A stretch of DNA of 64,000 nucleotides from CAZVYN01 sp964631125 (GTDB taxonomy: Bacteria > Eisenbacteria > RBG-16-71-46 > CAIMUX01), in the NCBI GenBank assembly GCA_964631125.1, contig CAZVYN010000003.1, positions 45,086-109,085 on the forward strand, written 5' to 3'. The position numbers and the translations under genes were made by a program. The notes below the pieces were generated by a model. The model saw only the letters and a list, made by a program, of their open reading frames with translations, ran no database searches and was not told the DNA's origin. The stretch's first letter is position 1. Each line of letters begins with the position of its first letter. Positions 26,983 to 36,676 of the stretch are shown here, in pieces.

Positions 26983-29259
26983 ATGAGCGAAGGATCCGCT
27001 CTCGAACGCCGTCCCATCCTCGGGACGTTGGTCTGGATGGTCGGCTTGCTGCTGGCCGGCTCGTGTCTATCCTCGCCTCCGTGGCCCGGCGCCGCGCCGC
27101 TCTTGGGCCTCCCGCCAGATGCCTGCGGCGAATTCGGTCGCGCCGTCTCCACCGCGCTCTTGGGCGGGCTCGGGATCCCGCTGACGGTATGGCTCTGCGC
27201 CTCCGGCCTGATCCTCGGCGCGCGTTTCGTCTTCTTGCATCCGGCCCGCGTGCAGGCGCCGCTTCTCGGCACGGGACTGCTCGCGCTCACCTTCTCGCTC
27301 TTCCTCGCGCAGGTCGCCCCCTCGGCGGGCTGGGCCTGGGGCGAGATGGCGCGGGCCGGCGCGTCGTTCCTCGCCGCGAGCGGTCGCCTGGGACCGCTCG
27401 GCGCCGCGTTGGCGTTGGGCGGTGGTTTCGTGCTCGCGGGGATCGTGGTCGTGCCCCGCCTGCTGCCCGGCTGGACCACGCGAGCCGCGGTCACCGCGGG
27501 CGCGACGTCGCGCGCGACGACCGCCGTGACCGGCAATTTTTTCCGTCGCATCTCGACGTCAATCGCTGGGGCCGCGGATGCCTGGCGGCAGTCGCGGGCC
27601 GCGCGGAGAGACGCGGCTCGAACGGAGTCGCCGAAGAGGCGTCGCCCCGACCGCGTCGCGGAAGCACACGGCCAAGAGCTGACGCCGGTGGACCTCGACG
27701 CGCTTTTGCGGGCGCCCGCGGCTGCATCCGCGAAGCCGGCCGCGCCGCCCCCGACGTCGCGCGAGAAACCCACGAGGGCGAAGAAGCACGATCCAAGCAA
27801 CGCGGCGCAGAGCGGTCGGTATGTCCTTCCGCCGATCGAGCTGCTCGAGCCCGATCCGGGAGCGAAGGTGATGGTCGAGCAGTCAGAAATCTTGGAGAAC
27901 GGTCGCACGCTCGTGCGCGCGCTGCGGGACTTCGGCATCGAGGGACAGCTCGGGCAGGTGCACCCGGGGCCGGTCATCACGCAGTACGAGTTCGAGCCGG
28001 CGGCCGGCGTGCGCATCGCGCAGATCGTCTCCCGCGCCGAAGACCTCGCTCTCGCACTGCGCTCGTCGCGCGTGCGCCTCGTCGCGCCGATCCCGGGCAA
28101 GGCGGCGGTCGGAATCGAAGTCCCCAATCGCGCGGCGCAGAAGATCGGCTTCCGCTCGGTGCTGCAGGAGATCGAGCTGACCAGTCTGGCGGGGGACCTC
28201 CCGCTCGTCCTCGGGAGAGACATCCGCGGACGGCCGCATGCGGCGCGGCTGGAGGCGATGCCGCACGCCTTGGTCGCCGGCACGACCGGTTCGGGCAAGA
28301 GCGTCTGTCTGAACGTGCTGCTGCTCTCGCTCCTCTTCCGCCGGACGCCGGACGAGCTGCGTCTCTTGTTGATCGATCCGAAGATGCTCGAATTGACTCC
28401 CTACGACGGCATTCCACATCTGCTCTGCCCGGTCGTGACCGAACCGAAGATGGCCGCGCGGATGTTGGGCTGGTTGGTCGGGGAGATGGAGCGGCGCTAC
28501 CGTCGGATGGCCGGGTTCGGCGTGCGCAACATCGAGGGTTATCGCGCCAAGGTGGCGGCCGCGAAGCCGGAGGACGGGCTCGAGCCGATGCCGACGATCG
28601 TCGTCATCGTGGACGAGTTGGCCGACCTCATGATGACCTGCGCCCATGAGGTCGAGGGTCCGATCGCGCGCCTCGCGCAGATGGCCCGCGCCGTCGGCAT
28701 CCACCTCATCCTCGCCACGCAACGGCCCTCGGTCGACGTGCTGACCGGCGTGATCAAGGCGAACTTTCCGGCGCGCATCGCGTTCCAGGTCGCGTCCAAG
28801 GTCGACAGCCGCACCATCCTCGACGCGAACGGCGCCGAATCGCTCCTCGGGCGCGGTGACATGCTTTTCCTCCCGCCCGGCAAGTCCGAGGCGACCCGAG
28901 TCCATGGAGCGTACGTGAGCGAGCGCGATACCGAGGCGGTGGTGCAGTTCCTCAAGCAGCAGCCCCCCGCGCCGGAGATCTTCCGCGAGGATGCGTTGCG
29001 GACAGAGCGCGACGAGTTGGGCTTCGACGACGAGATGTTCGAAGACGCGTTGCGCTTGGTGGTCGCGCAGAAGCAGGCGTCGACCTCGTTCCTTCAGCGT
29101 CGACTGAAGGTCGGCTACTCTCGCGCCGGACGATTGATGGACCTCTTGGAGAAGGCGGGCGCGGTCAGCGGCGCCGACGGGAGCAAGGCGCGCGAGGTTC
29201 TGGCCGACGACCGTTTCCTCGACCAATGGCTGCAGCGCGAAAAGGTGGAGTCTCGATGA
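26983..29259 (+). CDS. ftsK: DNA translocase FtsK/SpoIIIE
   Basis: FtsK pumps chromosomal DNA at the division septum. The N-terminal third has several membrane segments (LVWMVGLLLAGS, VWLCASGLILGARF, LGTGLLALTFSLFLAQV, ALALGGGFVLAGIVVV). A short basic/Pro-Ala linker follows, then the motor: Walker A in VAGTTGSGKSVCLNVLLL, LLLIDPKMLELTPYDGIPHL, Walker B in TIVVIVDELADLMM, and HLILATQRPSVDVLTGVIKANFP. A C-terminal winged-helix gamma domain (FLQRRLKVGYSRAGRLMDLLE) reads KOPS-like sites. I chose ATG 26983, seven bases after GGTGAT, which complements the 16S 3' end; GTG 26971 and ATG 26974 are alternatives. Confidence 0.97.
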   Translation: MSEGSALERRPILGTLVWMVGLLLAGSCLSSPPWPGAAPLLGLPPDACGEFGRAVSTALLGGLGIPLTVWLCASGLILGARFVFLHPARVQAPLLGTGLLALTFSLFLAQVAPSAGWAWGEMARAGASFLAASGRLGPLGAALALGGGFVLAGIVVVPRLLPGWTTRAAVTAGATSRATTAVTGNFFRRISTSIAGAADAWRQSRAARRDAARTESPKRRRPDRVAEAHGQELTPVDLDALLRAPAAASAKPAAPPPTSREKPTRAKKHDPSNAAQSGRYVLPPIELLEPDPGAKVMVEQSEILENGRTLVRALRDFGIEGQLGQVHPGPVITQYEFEPAAGVRIAQIVSRAEDLALALRSSRVRLVAPIPGKAAVGIEVPNRAAQKIGFRSVLQEIELTSLAGDLPLVLGRDIRGRPHAARLEAMPHALVAGTTGSGKSVCLNVLLLSLLFRRTPDELRLLLIDPKMLELTPYDGIPHLLCPVVTEPKMAARMLGWLVGEMERRYRRMAGFGVRNIEGYRAKVAAAKPEDGLEPMPTIVVIVDELADLMMTCAHEVEGPIARLAQMARAVGIHLILATQRPSVDVLTGVIKANFPARIAFQVASKVDSRTILDANGAESLLGRGDMLFLPPGKSEATRVHGAYVSERDTEAVVQFLKQQPPAPEIFREDALRTERDELGFDDEMFEDALRLVVAQKQASTSFLQRRLKVGYSRAGRLMDLLEKAGAVSGADGSKAREVLADDRFLDQWLQREKVESR

Positions 29260-29918
29260 CCGTTCGATCGCTGGCCGGCTTCGTCTCCTGGTCACTCCTG
29301 CTCGCCCTCGGACTCATCGGTCGGCCCGTGTCGGGGGAGTCGGCCGGCGGAGCGCTCCTGCAACGTGTTTCCGAACGGTTCCTCGCCTTGACCACCTTCG
29401 AGGCCGATTTCGAGCAGAGTCAGATCTGGGTCGGCATGGAGTCACCGCAAGTCTCGACCGGGAAGCTCTATCTGGCGCGCCCGAACCGTTTCCGTCTCGA
29501 ATACAGTCAGCCGAAGGGTCACGTGCAGGTCTCCGACGGAGAACGGGTCTGGACCTACGTCCCGGCCAACGGCGAAGTGCTCCTGGCGCGGCTGGGGGAC
29601 GAGGCCAAGGGAGGCGACATGCTCTCGAGGCTCCTAGCAGAGAGCACCCCCGATCCGCTGGTTGAAACCGGCTCGTTGGGGGACACCGCCGCGCGAATTC
29701 TGACCCTGCGCCCCGATCCCTCTCTCGGAGTGATTCGCCTGCGGGTCTGGACTCCGATCGACGCGGATGCGATCCTCCAGTACGAGATCGAAGATGGCTC
29801 GGGTAATGTGAGTTCCTATCGCCTCTTGAAGTCTCGTTCGAATCCACGCCTCGACGCCCGGCTCTTCGAGTTCGAGCCGCCCGAGGGGATTCCGGTGGTG
29901 GAGGTCGGGGCGCCGTGA
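29256..29918 (+). CDS. lolA: Outer-membrane lipoprotein carrier LolA
   Basis: LolA ferries lipoproteins across the periplasm from LolCDE towards the outer membrane. The 220-residue protein has a signal peptide (FVSWSLLLALGLIGRPVSG) and the family core: FLALTTFEADFEQSQ, GKLYLARPNRFRLEYSQPKGHVQVSDGERVWTYVP and, late, LDARLFEFEPPEGIPVVEV. ATG 29256 overlaps the ftsK stop; the frame open from 29226 is not needed. It serves the many lipoproteins encoded here. Confidence 0.92.
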   Translation: MTVRSLAGFVSWSLLLALGLIGRPVSGESAGGALLQRVSERFLALTTFEADFEQSQIWVGMESPQVSTGKLYLARPNRFRLEYSQPKGHVQVSDGERVWTYVPANGEVLLARLGDEAKGGDMLSRLLAESTPDPLVETGSLGDTAARILTLRPDPSLGVIRLRVWTPIDADAILQYEIEDGSGNVSSYRLLKSRSNPRLDARLFEFEPPEGIPVVEVGAP

Positions 29919-31405
29919 CGATCGGCTCCGCGACTGCCCGACCCGGCCGTCACCGATCTCCCACGCCCGAAGGAGCCATGCGCGCGACCGAACCCTCGTC
30001 AACCGACGCTGCTGCTGACGGCGAGTCGTCCAAGCACGACTCGCCGCGCCCGCCCGAGGCGCGCACGATCTCGGTCGTTACCCTCGGGTGTCCGAAGAAC
30101 TTGGCCGACTCTGAATCGATGCTGGGGCAGCTCCACCGGGCCGGCTATCGCATGAGCGGAGATCCCGCCGAGGCCGAACTGGTCGTGGTCAACACCTGCG
30201 CGTTCCTCACCGCGTCGCAGGAGGAGTCGATCGCGACCATCCTGGAGATGGCGAAGCTGAAGGAGACCGGTCGGCTCGAGCGATTGGTCGTGGCGGGTTG
30301 TCTGGCCCAGCGCCATGGCGCATCGCTCCTCGACGAGATCCCGGAGATCGATTTCTTGATCGGGCCGGGGACCATCTCGCAAGTGGTCGACGTCGCCGCG
30401 GGATTGCTCGGTGGGGGTCTCGAGCGCGGCGCGCGGCTCGGCGGCCTCGACGCGATCGACTTCGATTGGGAGCCCCGCGTCATCTCCGGCTCGCGCCGCA
30501 CCGCGTATCTCAAGATCAGCGAGGGGTGCAACAACACCTGCACCTTCTGCATCATCCCGCAGCTCCGCGGGAAACACCGCAGTCGGTCGATCGAGGACAT
30601 CGAGCGCGAAGCCCGTCGCTTGGTCGAGTCGGGCATCGAGGAACTGGTGGTGATCGCGCAGGACACCACGTCGTACGGGCTCGACCTCTACGGGAAGTTC
30701 TCGCTCGATCGTCTGCTCGAGCGTCTCGACTCGATCGCGGGCGTCCGCTGGATCCGCCTGCTCTATACGTATCCGCGGTACTGGACTGATGAGCTCGTCG
30801 CCTGCTTCGGGCGGCTCGAGCGGCTCACCCTCTACGTCGACATGCCGATCCAGCACGCCTCCGATCCGGTGTTGCGGCGAATGAAGCGCGGCATGGGATG
30901 GGCGCGCACTTCCGATCTCCTCCAACGCCTGCGCGCGATTCCACAGATGGTGCTGCGATCGACCGTCATCACCGGTTTTCCCGGAGAGACCGAGGCCGAC
31001 GTCGAGGCGTTGTTGGCCGCGCTGCGTGAGGTCGAGTTCGATCATCTGGGCGCCTTCGCCTACAGCACCGAGGACAGCACGCCCGCCGGCGCCATGGAGG
31101 AGCAGTTGCCCGAGGAAGTCCGCGCCGAACGGCGGGACCGTGTCCTCACTCAGCAACGCGCGATCTCACTCCGGCGCAATCGCGCGCGTGTGCGCCAGGC
31201 AGTGGAGGTCCTGGTCGAGAGTGTCGACTTGGAGCAGGGAATGGCGCGGGGTCGCTGGCAGGGCCAGGCGCCCGAGATCGACGGCGAGACGCGCTTGGTC
31301 TGGTCGGCCGGGACGCCGCCGCCCGCCGTCGGCGAATTCGTGCCGGCGCGAGTGCGGGCCGCGGGCCCGTACGACCTGGTTGCGGTCAAAGAGGAGGTCC
31401 GCTGA
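29915..31405 (+). CDS. rimO: Ribosomal protein S12 methylthiotransferase
   Basis: RimO adds a methylthio group to an Asp of ribosomal protein S12, using radical SAM chemistry and two Fe-S clusters. The MTTase domain has the three Cys of GCPKN, NTCAF and AGCLAQR; the radical SAM cluster is in ISEGCNNTCTFCIIPQLRGKHRSR; a C-terminal TRAM-like domain follows. It is 496 residues because of a low-complexity N-terminal extension. GTG 29915 overlaps the lolA stop; ATG 29978 after AAGGAG is an equally reasonable start. Confidence 0.95.
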   Translation: MTIGSATARPGRHRSPTPEGAMRATEPSSTDAAADGESSKHDSPRPPEARTISVVTLGCPKNLADSESMLGQLHRAGYRMSGDPAEAELVVVNTCAFLTASQEESIATILEMAKLKETGRLERLVVAGCLAQRHGASLLDEIPEIDFLIGPGTISQVVDVAAGLLGGGLERGARLGGLDAIDFDWEPRVISGSRRTAYLKISEGCNNTCTFCIIPQLRGKHRSRSIEDIEREARRLVESGIEELVVIAQDTTSYGLDLYGKFSLDRLLERLDSIAGVRWIRLLYTYPRYWTDELVACFGRLERLTLYVDMPIQHASDPVLRRMKRGMGWARTSDLLQRLRAIPQMVLRSTVITGFPGETEADVEALLAALREVEFDHLGAFAYSTEDSTPAGAMEEQLPEEVRAERRDRVLTQQRAISLRRNRARVRQAVEVLVESVDLEQGMARGRWQGQAPEIDGETRLVWSAGTPPPAVGEFVPARVRAAGPYDLVAVKEEVR

Positions 31406-32443
31406 GTGGATCGGTTCGTCCTTCGCCTTCATCCCCTCGCCGCCGTTCTGCTGCTGGTCACCTGCTTCGCGGGAGCGCAGACGACTCCCGTCTCGGCCGG
31501 CGCCGGCGGATTTCCCAGCAATCTCGCGGTTCTCGAACGGCTCAGCCTCGAAACGCTGGGCGAGGCGGTCGACTCGCTCCGACTCGAGTCGCGTGAGCCG
31601 GTCTCGATCCTGGCCCGCTCGCCGCACGAAGCGAACAGCTTCGTCCTGACGCGTCTGGCGAAGATCCTCATCGATCGAGGCCACGAGGTCACGATCGTCG
31701 ATGCCGTGCTGGCCGCCGCGGACGAACGGGAGGACGCGGCGCCGGCGAAGAGTTCGCCGCCCCCGCCGGCAACAGCCGCCAAGGGCGCGGCCGCGGCGCC
31801 CGCGCCGACGAAGCCGATCGGCGCCCTCGAACTCGATCCGGACGATCCTGCCGCCGTCGGCGACACGACGGGCGCGTACGCCGATTCGCTCGCGCTCCTG
31901 CTCGACCCGCTCTGGGGCGAACCGCTCCATCCCGAGGCGGTCGCAGCGGCGGCTGCCGCCTCGAAGGAGAGAGAGGCGCGCGCCGCCGGCGCCTTGTCGG
32001 AGACCGGCGCCCTCTCGGAGACTGAGGTCGAGGAGCCGCCCGACATGGGCGCGCCCACCCCGAGGATCGTGACCGACAGCGGCCCGACCGGCTTGCCCGC
32101 GGGTCACATCATCGAGCTGAAGATCCAGGAGTTCGGAGTCTCCTACGCGGACGTCGGGAGAAAGCTGGCCTTCGGTCCTGTGACCGTGACCCGTGTCGCG
32201 GGCTGCTACCTCGAGCTGACCCATTTGATCGGTCCCGCCGGTAGCTTGCGGCGGATGAGCGCGGGAGAGCGTCACTGGGTCGACCGCCTCGGCGGCTCCG
32301 ACCGAGTCCTGGCGGAGGGTGCGGGCTACCCGTTCACCCGCCCGGAACTCAAGCCTCCGAGCCTCGGGAAGTACGTCGAGCCCGCGGTCGTCGTCGGCGT
32401 GGTCGGGAGCCTCATCTATCTTTTCTATGCCAATCAGAACTGA
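31406..32443 (+). CDS. Uncharacterised exported protein with C-terminal membrane segment
   Basis: I do not recognise this family. The 345-residue protein has a signal peptide (LAAVLLLVTCFAGAQTTPVSA), a folded N-terminal segment (LERLSLETLGEAVDSLRLESREPVSILAR ... LIDRGHEVTIVDAVL) and a long Ala/Pro/Glu linker that includes a duplicated GALSET unit. A second domain (HIIELKIQEFGVSYADVGRKLAFGPVTVTRVAGCYLELTHL) and a final hydrophobic helix (PAVVVGVVGSLIYLFYA) complete it. GTG 31406 follows GAGGAGG directly after the rimO stop. It overlaps the BamD-like gene, so a role in the cell envelope is likely. Confidence 0.6.
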   Translation: MDRFVLRLHPLAAVLLLVTCFAGAQTTPVSAGAGGFPSNLAVLERLSLETLGEAVDSLRLESREPVSILARSPHEANSFVLTRLAKILIDRGHEVTIVDAVLAAADEREDAAPAKSSPPPPATAAKGAAAAPAPTKPIGALELDPDDPAAVGDTTGAYADSLALLLDPLWGEPLHPEAVAAAAAASKEREARAAGALSETGALSETEVEEPPDMGAPTPRIVTDSGPTGLPAGHIIELKIQEFGVSYADVGRKLAFGPVTVTRVAGCYLELTHLIGPAGSLRRMSAGERHWVDRLGGSDRVLAEGAGYPFTRPELKPPSLGKYVEPAVVVGVVGSLIYLFYANQN

Positions 32444-33266
32444 CGCGCCGACCCGCGTGCGCAACGCTCGCCGACTCCAAGAAGTCTGGCCCGCCCGACT
32501 CGTCGGACTGGCCGCACTCCTCGGGCTGGCCGCCTGCGCCGGCCCTCGGTCGGGCTTGGAGATCGGCCCGGAGCAAGACTTCGAACGGGGCCGCGATCTG
32601 GTCGAGCGGGGCCGCAACCTCGACGGGATCCAGCTCCTGGAGAACTTCCGCGCCGGCCATCCCGGAAGCGACCGCGTCGATGACGCGACCTTTTGGCTCG
32701 GGCGGGCGCATGCTCAGTTGGACGAGCACCTCCTCGCCGTCCAGGAATACGACCGACTCCTGGCCGACTATCCGCAGTCCGAGCTGCGCGAAGAAGCGGA
32801 GTACGAACGCGCCCGCACGCTCTTCGATTCGGCCTACACGCCTGCGCGCGACCCCGAGCCGACCCAACAGGCGATCGAGGCGTTCGAGGCGTACTTGCGC
32901 CACTACCCCGCGGGCGTGTTCGCGGCGGAGTCGCAGAGACTGCTGCGCGAGAGCCGTGATCGCTTGGCGGTCAAGGCGTACATGAACGGCCGCACCTATC
33001 AACAGCTCGGAAAGCACCGCGCGGCGCTCCTCTATTTCGAGAAGTCGCTCCGTATCCTCGAAGACTCGAGCCGTGGCGCACAGGCGTTGCTCGAATCGGC
33101 CCGCTCTCACGCCGCACTGGGCGAGGTCGAACAGGCGCGCGAAATCTATCAACGCTTGATCGACGCGGTCGGGACGGGGGAGAGCGACGGCGATCGGCTG
33201 GAAATCCGCGCGCGGGCCGAGACCGAGTTGGCGCGTCTGGCCACGGCCGCCGCGTCACCTCGCTAG
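32427..33266 (+). CDS. BamD-like TPR outer-membrane lipoprotein
   Basis: The protein resembles BamD/YfiO, the lipoprotein partner of BamA in outer-membrane protein assembly. It has a lipobox (GLAACAG) after the hydrophobic LVGLAALLGL, then TPR-like repeats: FERGRDLVERGRNLDGIQLLENFRAGHPGS, FWLGRAHAQLDEHLLAVQEYDRLLADYPQSEL, IEAFEAYLRHYPAGVFAAES and later AYMNGRTYQQLGKHRAALLYFEKSL. ATG 32427 overlaps the preceding gene by 17 bases. The 279-residue length is slightly above E. coli BamD. A general TPR role is the alternative. Confidence 0.82.
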   Translation: MPIRTDAPTRVRNARRLQEVWPARLVGLAALLGLAACAGPRSGLEIGPEQDFERGRDLVERGRNLDGIQLLENFRAGHPGSDRVDDATFWLGRAHAQLDEHLLAVQEYDRLLADYPQSELREEAEYERARTLFDSAYTPARDPEPTQQAIEAFEAYLRHYPAGVFAAESQRLLRESRDRLAVKAYMNGRTYQQLGKHRAALLYFEKSLRILEDSSRGAQALLESARSHAALGEVEQAREIYQRLIDAVGTGESDGDRLEIRARAETELARLATAAASPR

Positions 33267-33281
33267 CGGGGCACACTTCAG

Positions 33282-33896
33282 ATGCGTCTCGGAGTTCTCG
33301 GCGGGACGTTCGACCCCATCCACCTGGGTCATCTCCTGCTGGCCGAACAGGCCCGTGAGTCGTTGGAGCTCGATCGCGTCCTGCTCGTTCCGGCGGCTCG
33401 CCCTCCGCACAAGGCGGACGGACCGCGGACGTCCCACCGGCATCGATTCCGCATGCTGGAGCTCGCGCTCGAAGGGATCCCCGGACTGGTCCCCTCCGAC
33501 CTGGAGCGCGACGAAGCGCGGCCGTCCTACACCGTCGAGACCCTGGCGCGCGTGCGGGCGGAGCTCGAGTCGAACGACCAGATCTTCCTGCTGCTCGGCA
33601 CGGACTCGCTCCGTGATCTGCCGACCTGGAGAGAGCCGGAGCGAATCTCCCGGCTCGCTCGTCTGGCGGTCTATCCGAGGCCGGGGGAAGAGATCGCTCC
33701 GTCTCCGTCCCACGGGGAAGTGCTCTGGCTCGACGGCCCGCGTCTTCGCCTTTCCGCCACCGAGGTGCGCGCCCGAATCGCCGCTGGCCGCTCGGTGAGA
33801 TTCCTCGTGCCGGATGTCGTGCGCGAGTACATCGATCGCCATGGTCTCTACCTCGATCCGATCGGCAGCTCCAAAGCGGAGGGAGGGGAGAGTTGA
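33282..33896 (+). CDS. nadD: Nicotinate-nucleotide adenylyltransferase
   Basis: NadD adenylates nicotinate mononucleotide in NAD synthesis. The N-terminal MRLGVLGGTFDPIHLGHLLLAEQ has the nucleotidyltransferase HxGH motif, followed by VLLVPAARPPHK; the late motif RLSATEVRARIAAGRSVRFLVPDVVREYI matches the family end. The 204-residue length is normal. The polA gene starts within its stop codon. Confidence 0.96.
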   Translation: MRLGVLGGTFDPIHLGHLLLAEQARESLELDRVLLVPAARPPHKADGPRTSHRHRFRMLELALEGIPGLVPSDLERDEARPSYTVETLARVRAELESNDQIFLLLGTDSLRDLPTWREPERISRLARLAVYPRPGEEIAPSPSHGEVLWLDGPRLRLSATEVRARIAAGRSVRFLVPDVVREYIDRHGLYLDPIGSSKAEGGES

Positions 33897-36676
33897 GCGA
33901 ACCGTCCCGTCCACGCACGTTCCTGCTCGACGGGACGGCGCTGATCTACCGCGCTCACTTCGCCTTCCTGCGCAATCCGCTCATCACCACGCGCGGGGAG
34001 GAGGTCAGCGCCGTCTTCGGGTTGATCAGCACCGTCTTCCGGATCTTGCGAGAAGAAAAGCCGACCCGATTGCTCGTGGCCTTCGATCGCGGCGAGCCGA
34101 CCTTCCGTCATGAGCAATACGCCGACTACAAGGCGCACCGGCCGCCGATGCCGGATGCGTTGATCAGCCAAGGTCCGCGCACGCGAGAGGTCCTGACGAC
34201 GCTCGGCGCGCGCTTGATCGAACAGGCGGGAATCGAAGCCGACGACTGGATCGGAACCTACGCGCGCGCCGCCGCGCGGGCGGGCGATGACGTCGTCATC
34301 GTCTCGAGCGACAAGGACCTCATGCAGTTGGTCGGTTCGCGGGTGCGGCAGTGGATCCCGCCGAAAGCGAACGAGCCGGGCCAGTGGATCGACGCCGACG
34401 CGGTCCGCGCGCGCTGGGGCGTCGGGCCTGAGCAGATGATCGACTTCCTCGCGCTGATGGGGGACGCCTCCGACAACGTCCCCGGAGTGGCGGGAGTCGG
34501 GGAGAAGACCGCCGCGAAACTGCTCCAGACTTTCGGTTCGTTCGATGCGATCTACGAACGACTGGAAGAGGTCCTGCCGGTCACCCTGCGCGAAAAGCTC
34601 CGCCGCGGCCGTGAAGACGCGCTGCTCTCTCGCGAGTTGGTCACGGTGAAGTGTGACCTGCCGCTGCCGTACTCGCTGGATGATCTGGCCGCCCCGCAGC
34701 TTCGCGCGACGCCGGAGCTGCGCGCGCTGCTGGAGCAGCTCGAATTCCGCCGACTCCTGGCGGTCCTCGCTCCCTCGCCCGACCCCGCTCCGGTCGTCGG
34801 CCAGTTGGACTTTTCCCCCGCGATCGCTCCCGAGTCGAACATCGAGACGCCGCCCGACCCGAACGCCGGCCCGCTCTGGGGACCCGGCTATCGGACGCTC
34901 GCGACCTTGGAGGAGCTCGACGCGTATCTGGCGGCGTTTCGCGCCAGCGGCGCCCCGCTCGCCTTCGACACCGAAACGACGTCGTTGGACGCGCGCCGAG
35001 CCGAACTCGTCGGTCTCTCGCTCTCGTTCGCTCCCGGCGACGCCGTCTATGTGCCGGTCGGACATCGCGACGGACCGAATGCGCCGCTCGACGGGGTCCT
35101 GGAGCGTCTCCGCGCCGTCTTCGCCGACCCCGGCGTCTTGTTGGTGGGCCAGAACTGCAAGTACGACCTCCATCTCTTGGCGGCGAGAGGGATCGATCGA
35201 GTCGGTCCGGTCCGCGACACGATGCTGGCCAGCTACCTGCTCGATCCGGAGGGGAGCCACGGCCTCGACGCACTCAGCCAGGAGATCCTCGGACATCGGA
35301 TGATCCCGATCACCGAACTGATCGGCGAGGGGCGAACCCAGATCACGATGGACCAGGTCGCCGTCGATCGAGCCACCGAGTACGCAGCCGAAGACGCCGA
35401 CGCGGCGGGGCGGCTTCATCCGATTTTCGAGGAGCGGCTGCGTGCGGCCGAACTCCACGAACTGTGGACCGAGCTCGAATGCCCCTTGATCGACGTGCTC
35501 CTGACGATGGAGCGGGCCGGGATCGGGCTGGATGTCGAGTACCTGGCAGTATTGTCGCGAGAGCTGGAGCGTCGGCTCGCGGCCCTCACGTTGGAGATCC
35601 ACGCCGCGGCGGAGCGAGAGTTCAACATCGCGAGTCCCGCGCAGCTCGCCCAGGTTCTCTTCGATCACCTGCGACTTCCGAAGGGGAAGAAGACCAAGAC
35701 CGGCTACTCGACCGATCAAGAAGTCCTGGAGGAGTTGGCCTCGCTCCATCCGGTCCCGCGTCTGGTCCTGGAGCACCGACAGCTCTCCAAGCTGAAGGGC
35801 ACCTACGTCGATTCGCTGCCGGCGTTGGTCGATCCGCAGACGAAGCGCCTGCACACCACGTACGGTCAGGCGGTCGCCGCGACCGGGCGGCTCTCTTCGA
35901 ACGACCCGAATCTGCAGAACATCCCGATCCGCAGCGCCGCGGGGCGTGAGATCCGACGCGCCTTCGTGGCCGCGCCGGGCCATCGCCTCATCTGCGCCGA
36001 CTACTCGCAGATCGAGCTGCGCATCCTGGCGCATCTCTCGGGCGACGAGACGTTGCGCGAGGCGTTCCGCCAAGGGCAGGACATCCACGTCGCGACCGCG
36101 GTGCGGCTGTTCGGCGTCGATCCATCGCACGTCGATGCCGAACTGAGGTCTCGCGCGAAGACCGTCAACTTCGGGGTCATCTACGGGATGGGGCCGATTC
36201 GATTGGCGCGCGCCCTTTCGATTCCGGTGGCCGAGGCGCGTCGATTCATCGGGGAGTACTTCGCCCGCATCCCGGGAGTGAAGCTCTATCTCGAGGCGAG
36301 TCTGGCCGAGGCGCGACAGAACGGCTACGTGCGCACGCTCTACGGTCGAAGGCGGATCGTGCGCGGCCTCGACGGGCGCGACCCTCGGCTGAAGGCGCAG
36401 GCGGAGCGGATCGTGGGGAACACTCCCATCCAGGGGACCGCGGCCGATCTCATCAAGCGCGCGATGTTGCGCGTGCACGCCGCGCTGCGCGAGCGTCGGG
36501 TCTCCGCGCGACTGCTCCTGCAAGTGCACGACGAGTTGGTGCTGGAGGCGCCGCACGCGGAAGTCGAAGAGGTGCGCGAGTTGGTGCGCGAGGCGATGGA
36601 GCAGGCGGGCGATCTGTCGGTGCCGCTGCGCGTCGATTTCGGCGCAGGAGACGATTGGTCCGAGGCGCACCCGTGA
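33893..36676 (+). CDS. polA: DNA polymerase I
   Basis: Pol I processes Okazaki fragments and repairs DNA. All three domains are present: the 5'-3' exonuclease (about 1-300; FLLDGTALIYRAHFAF, VIVSSDKDLMQLV, LMGDASDNVPGVAGVGEKTA), an intact 3'-5' exonuclease (about 340-530; LAFDTETTSLDARRAELVG with the DxE pair) and the polymerase (TGRLSSNDPNLQNIPIRS, ADYSQIELRILAHLSGD, AKTVNFGVIYGMG, and LLQVHDELVLEAP). The likely start is TTG 33893, overlapping the nadD stop as TTGA. At 927 residues it is full length. coaE begins in its stop codon. Confidence 0.98.
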   Translation: MSEPSRPRTFLLDGTALIYRAHFAFLRNPLITTRGEEVSAVFGLISTVFRILREEKPTRLLVAFDRGEPTFRHEQYADYKAHRPPMPDALISQGPRTREVLTTLGARLIEQAGIEADDWIGTYARAAARAGDDVVIVSSDKDLMQLVGSRVRQWIPPKANEPGQWIDADAVRARWGVGPEQMIDFLALMGDASDNVPGVAGVGEKTAAKLLQTFGSFDAIYERLEEVLPVTLREKLRRGREDALLSRELVTVKCDLPLPYSLDDLAAPQLRATPELRALLEQLEFRRLLAVLAPSPDPAPVVGQLDFSPAIAPESNIETPPDPNAGPLWGPGYRTLATLEELDAYLAAFRASGAPLAFDTETTSLDARRAELVGLSLSFAPGDAVYVPVGHRDGPNAPLDGVLERLRAVFADPGVLLVGQNCKYDLHLLAARGIDRVGPVRDTMLASYLLDPEGSHGLDALSQEILGHRMIPITELIGEGRTQITMDQVAVDRATEYAAEDADAAGRLHPIFEERLRAAELHELWTELECPLIDVLLTMERAGIGLDVEYLAVLSRELERRLAALTLEIHAAAEREFNIASPAQLAQVLFDHLRLPKGKKTKTGYSTDQEVLEELASLHPVPRLVLEHRQLSKLKGTYVDSLPALVDPQTKRLHTTYGQAVAATGRLSSNDPNLQNIPIRSAAGREIRRAFVAAPGHRLICADYSQIELRILAHLSGDETLREAFRQGQDIHVATAVRLFGVDPSHVDAELRSRAKTVNFGVIYGMGPIRLARALSIPVAEARRFIGEYFARIPGVKLYLEASLAEARQNGYVRTLYGRRRIVRGLDGRDPRLKAQAERIVGNTPIQGTAADLIKRAMLRVHAALRERRVSARLLLQVHDELVLEAPHAEVEEVRELVREAMEQAGDLSVPLRVDFGAGDDWSEAHP

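Noticed and set aside
33848..36670. A 940-codon minus-strand frame opposite polA, and similar long antisense frames elsewhere
   Set aside because: The plus-strand genes have complete conserved domains; the antisense frames are rich in Arg, His and Asp, as expected from codon bias, and match no family I know.
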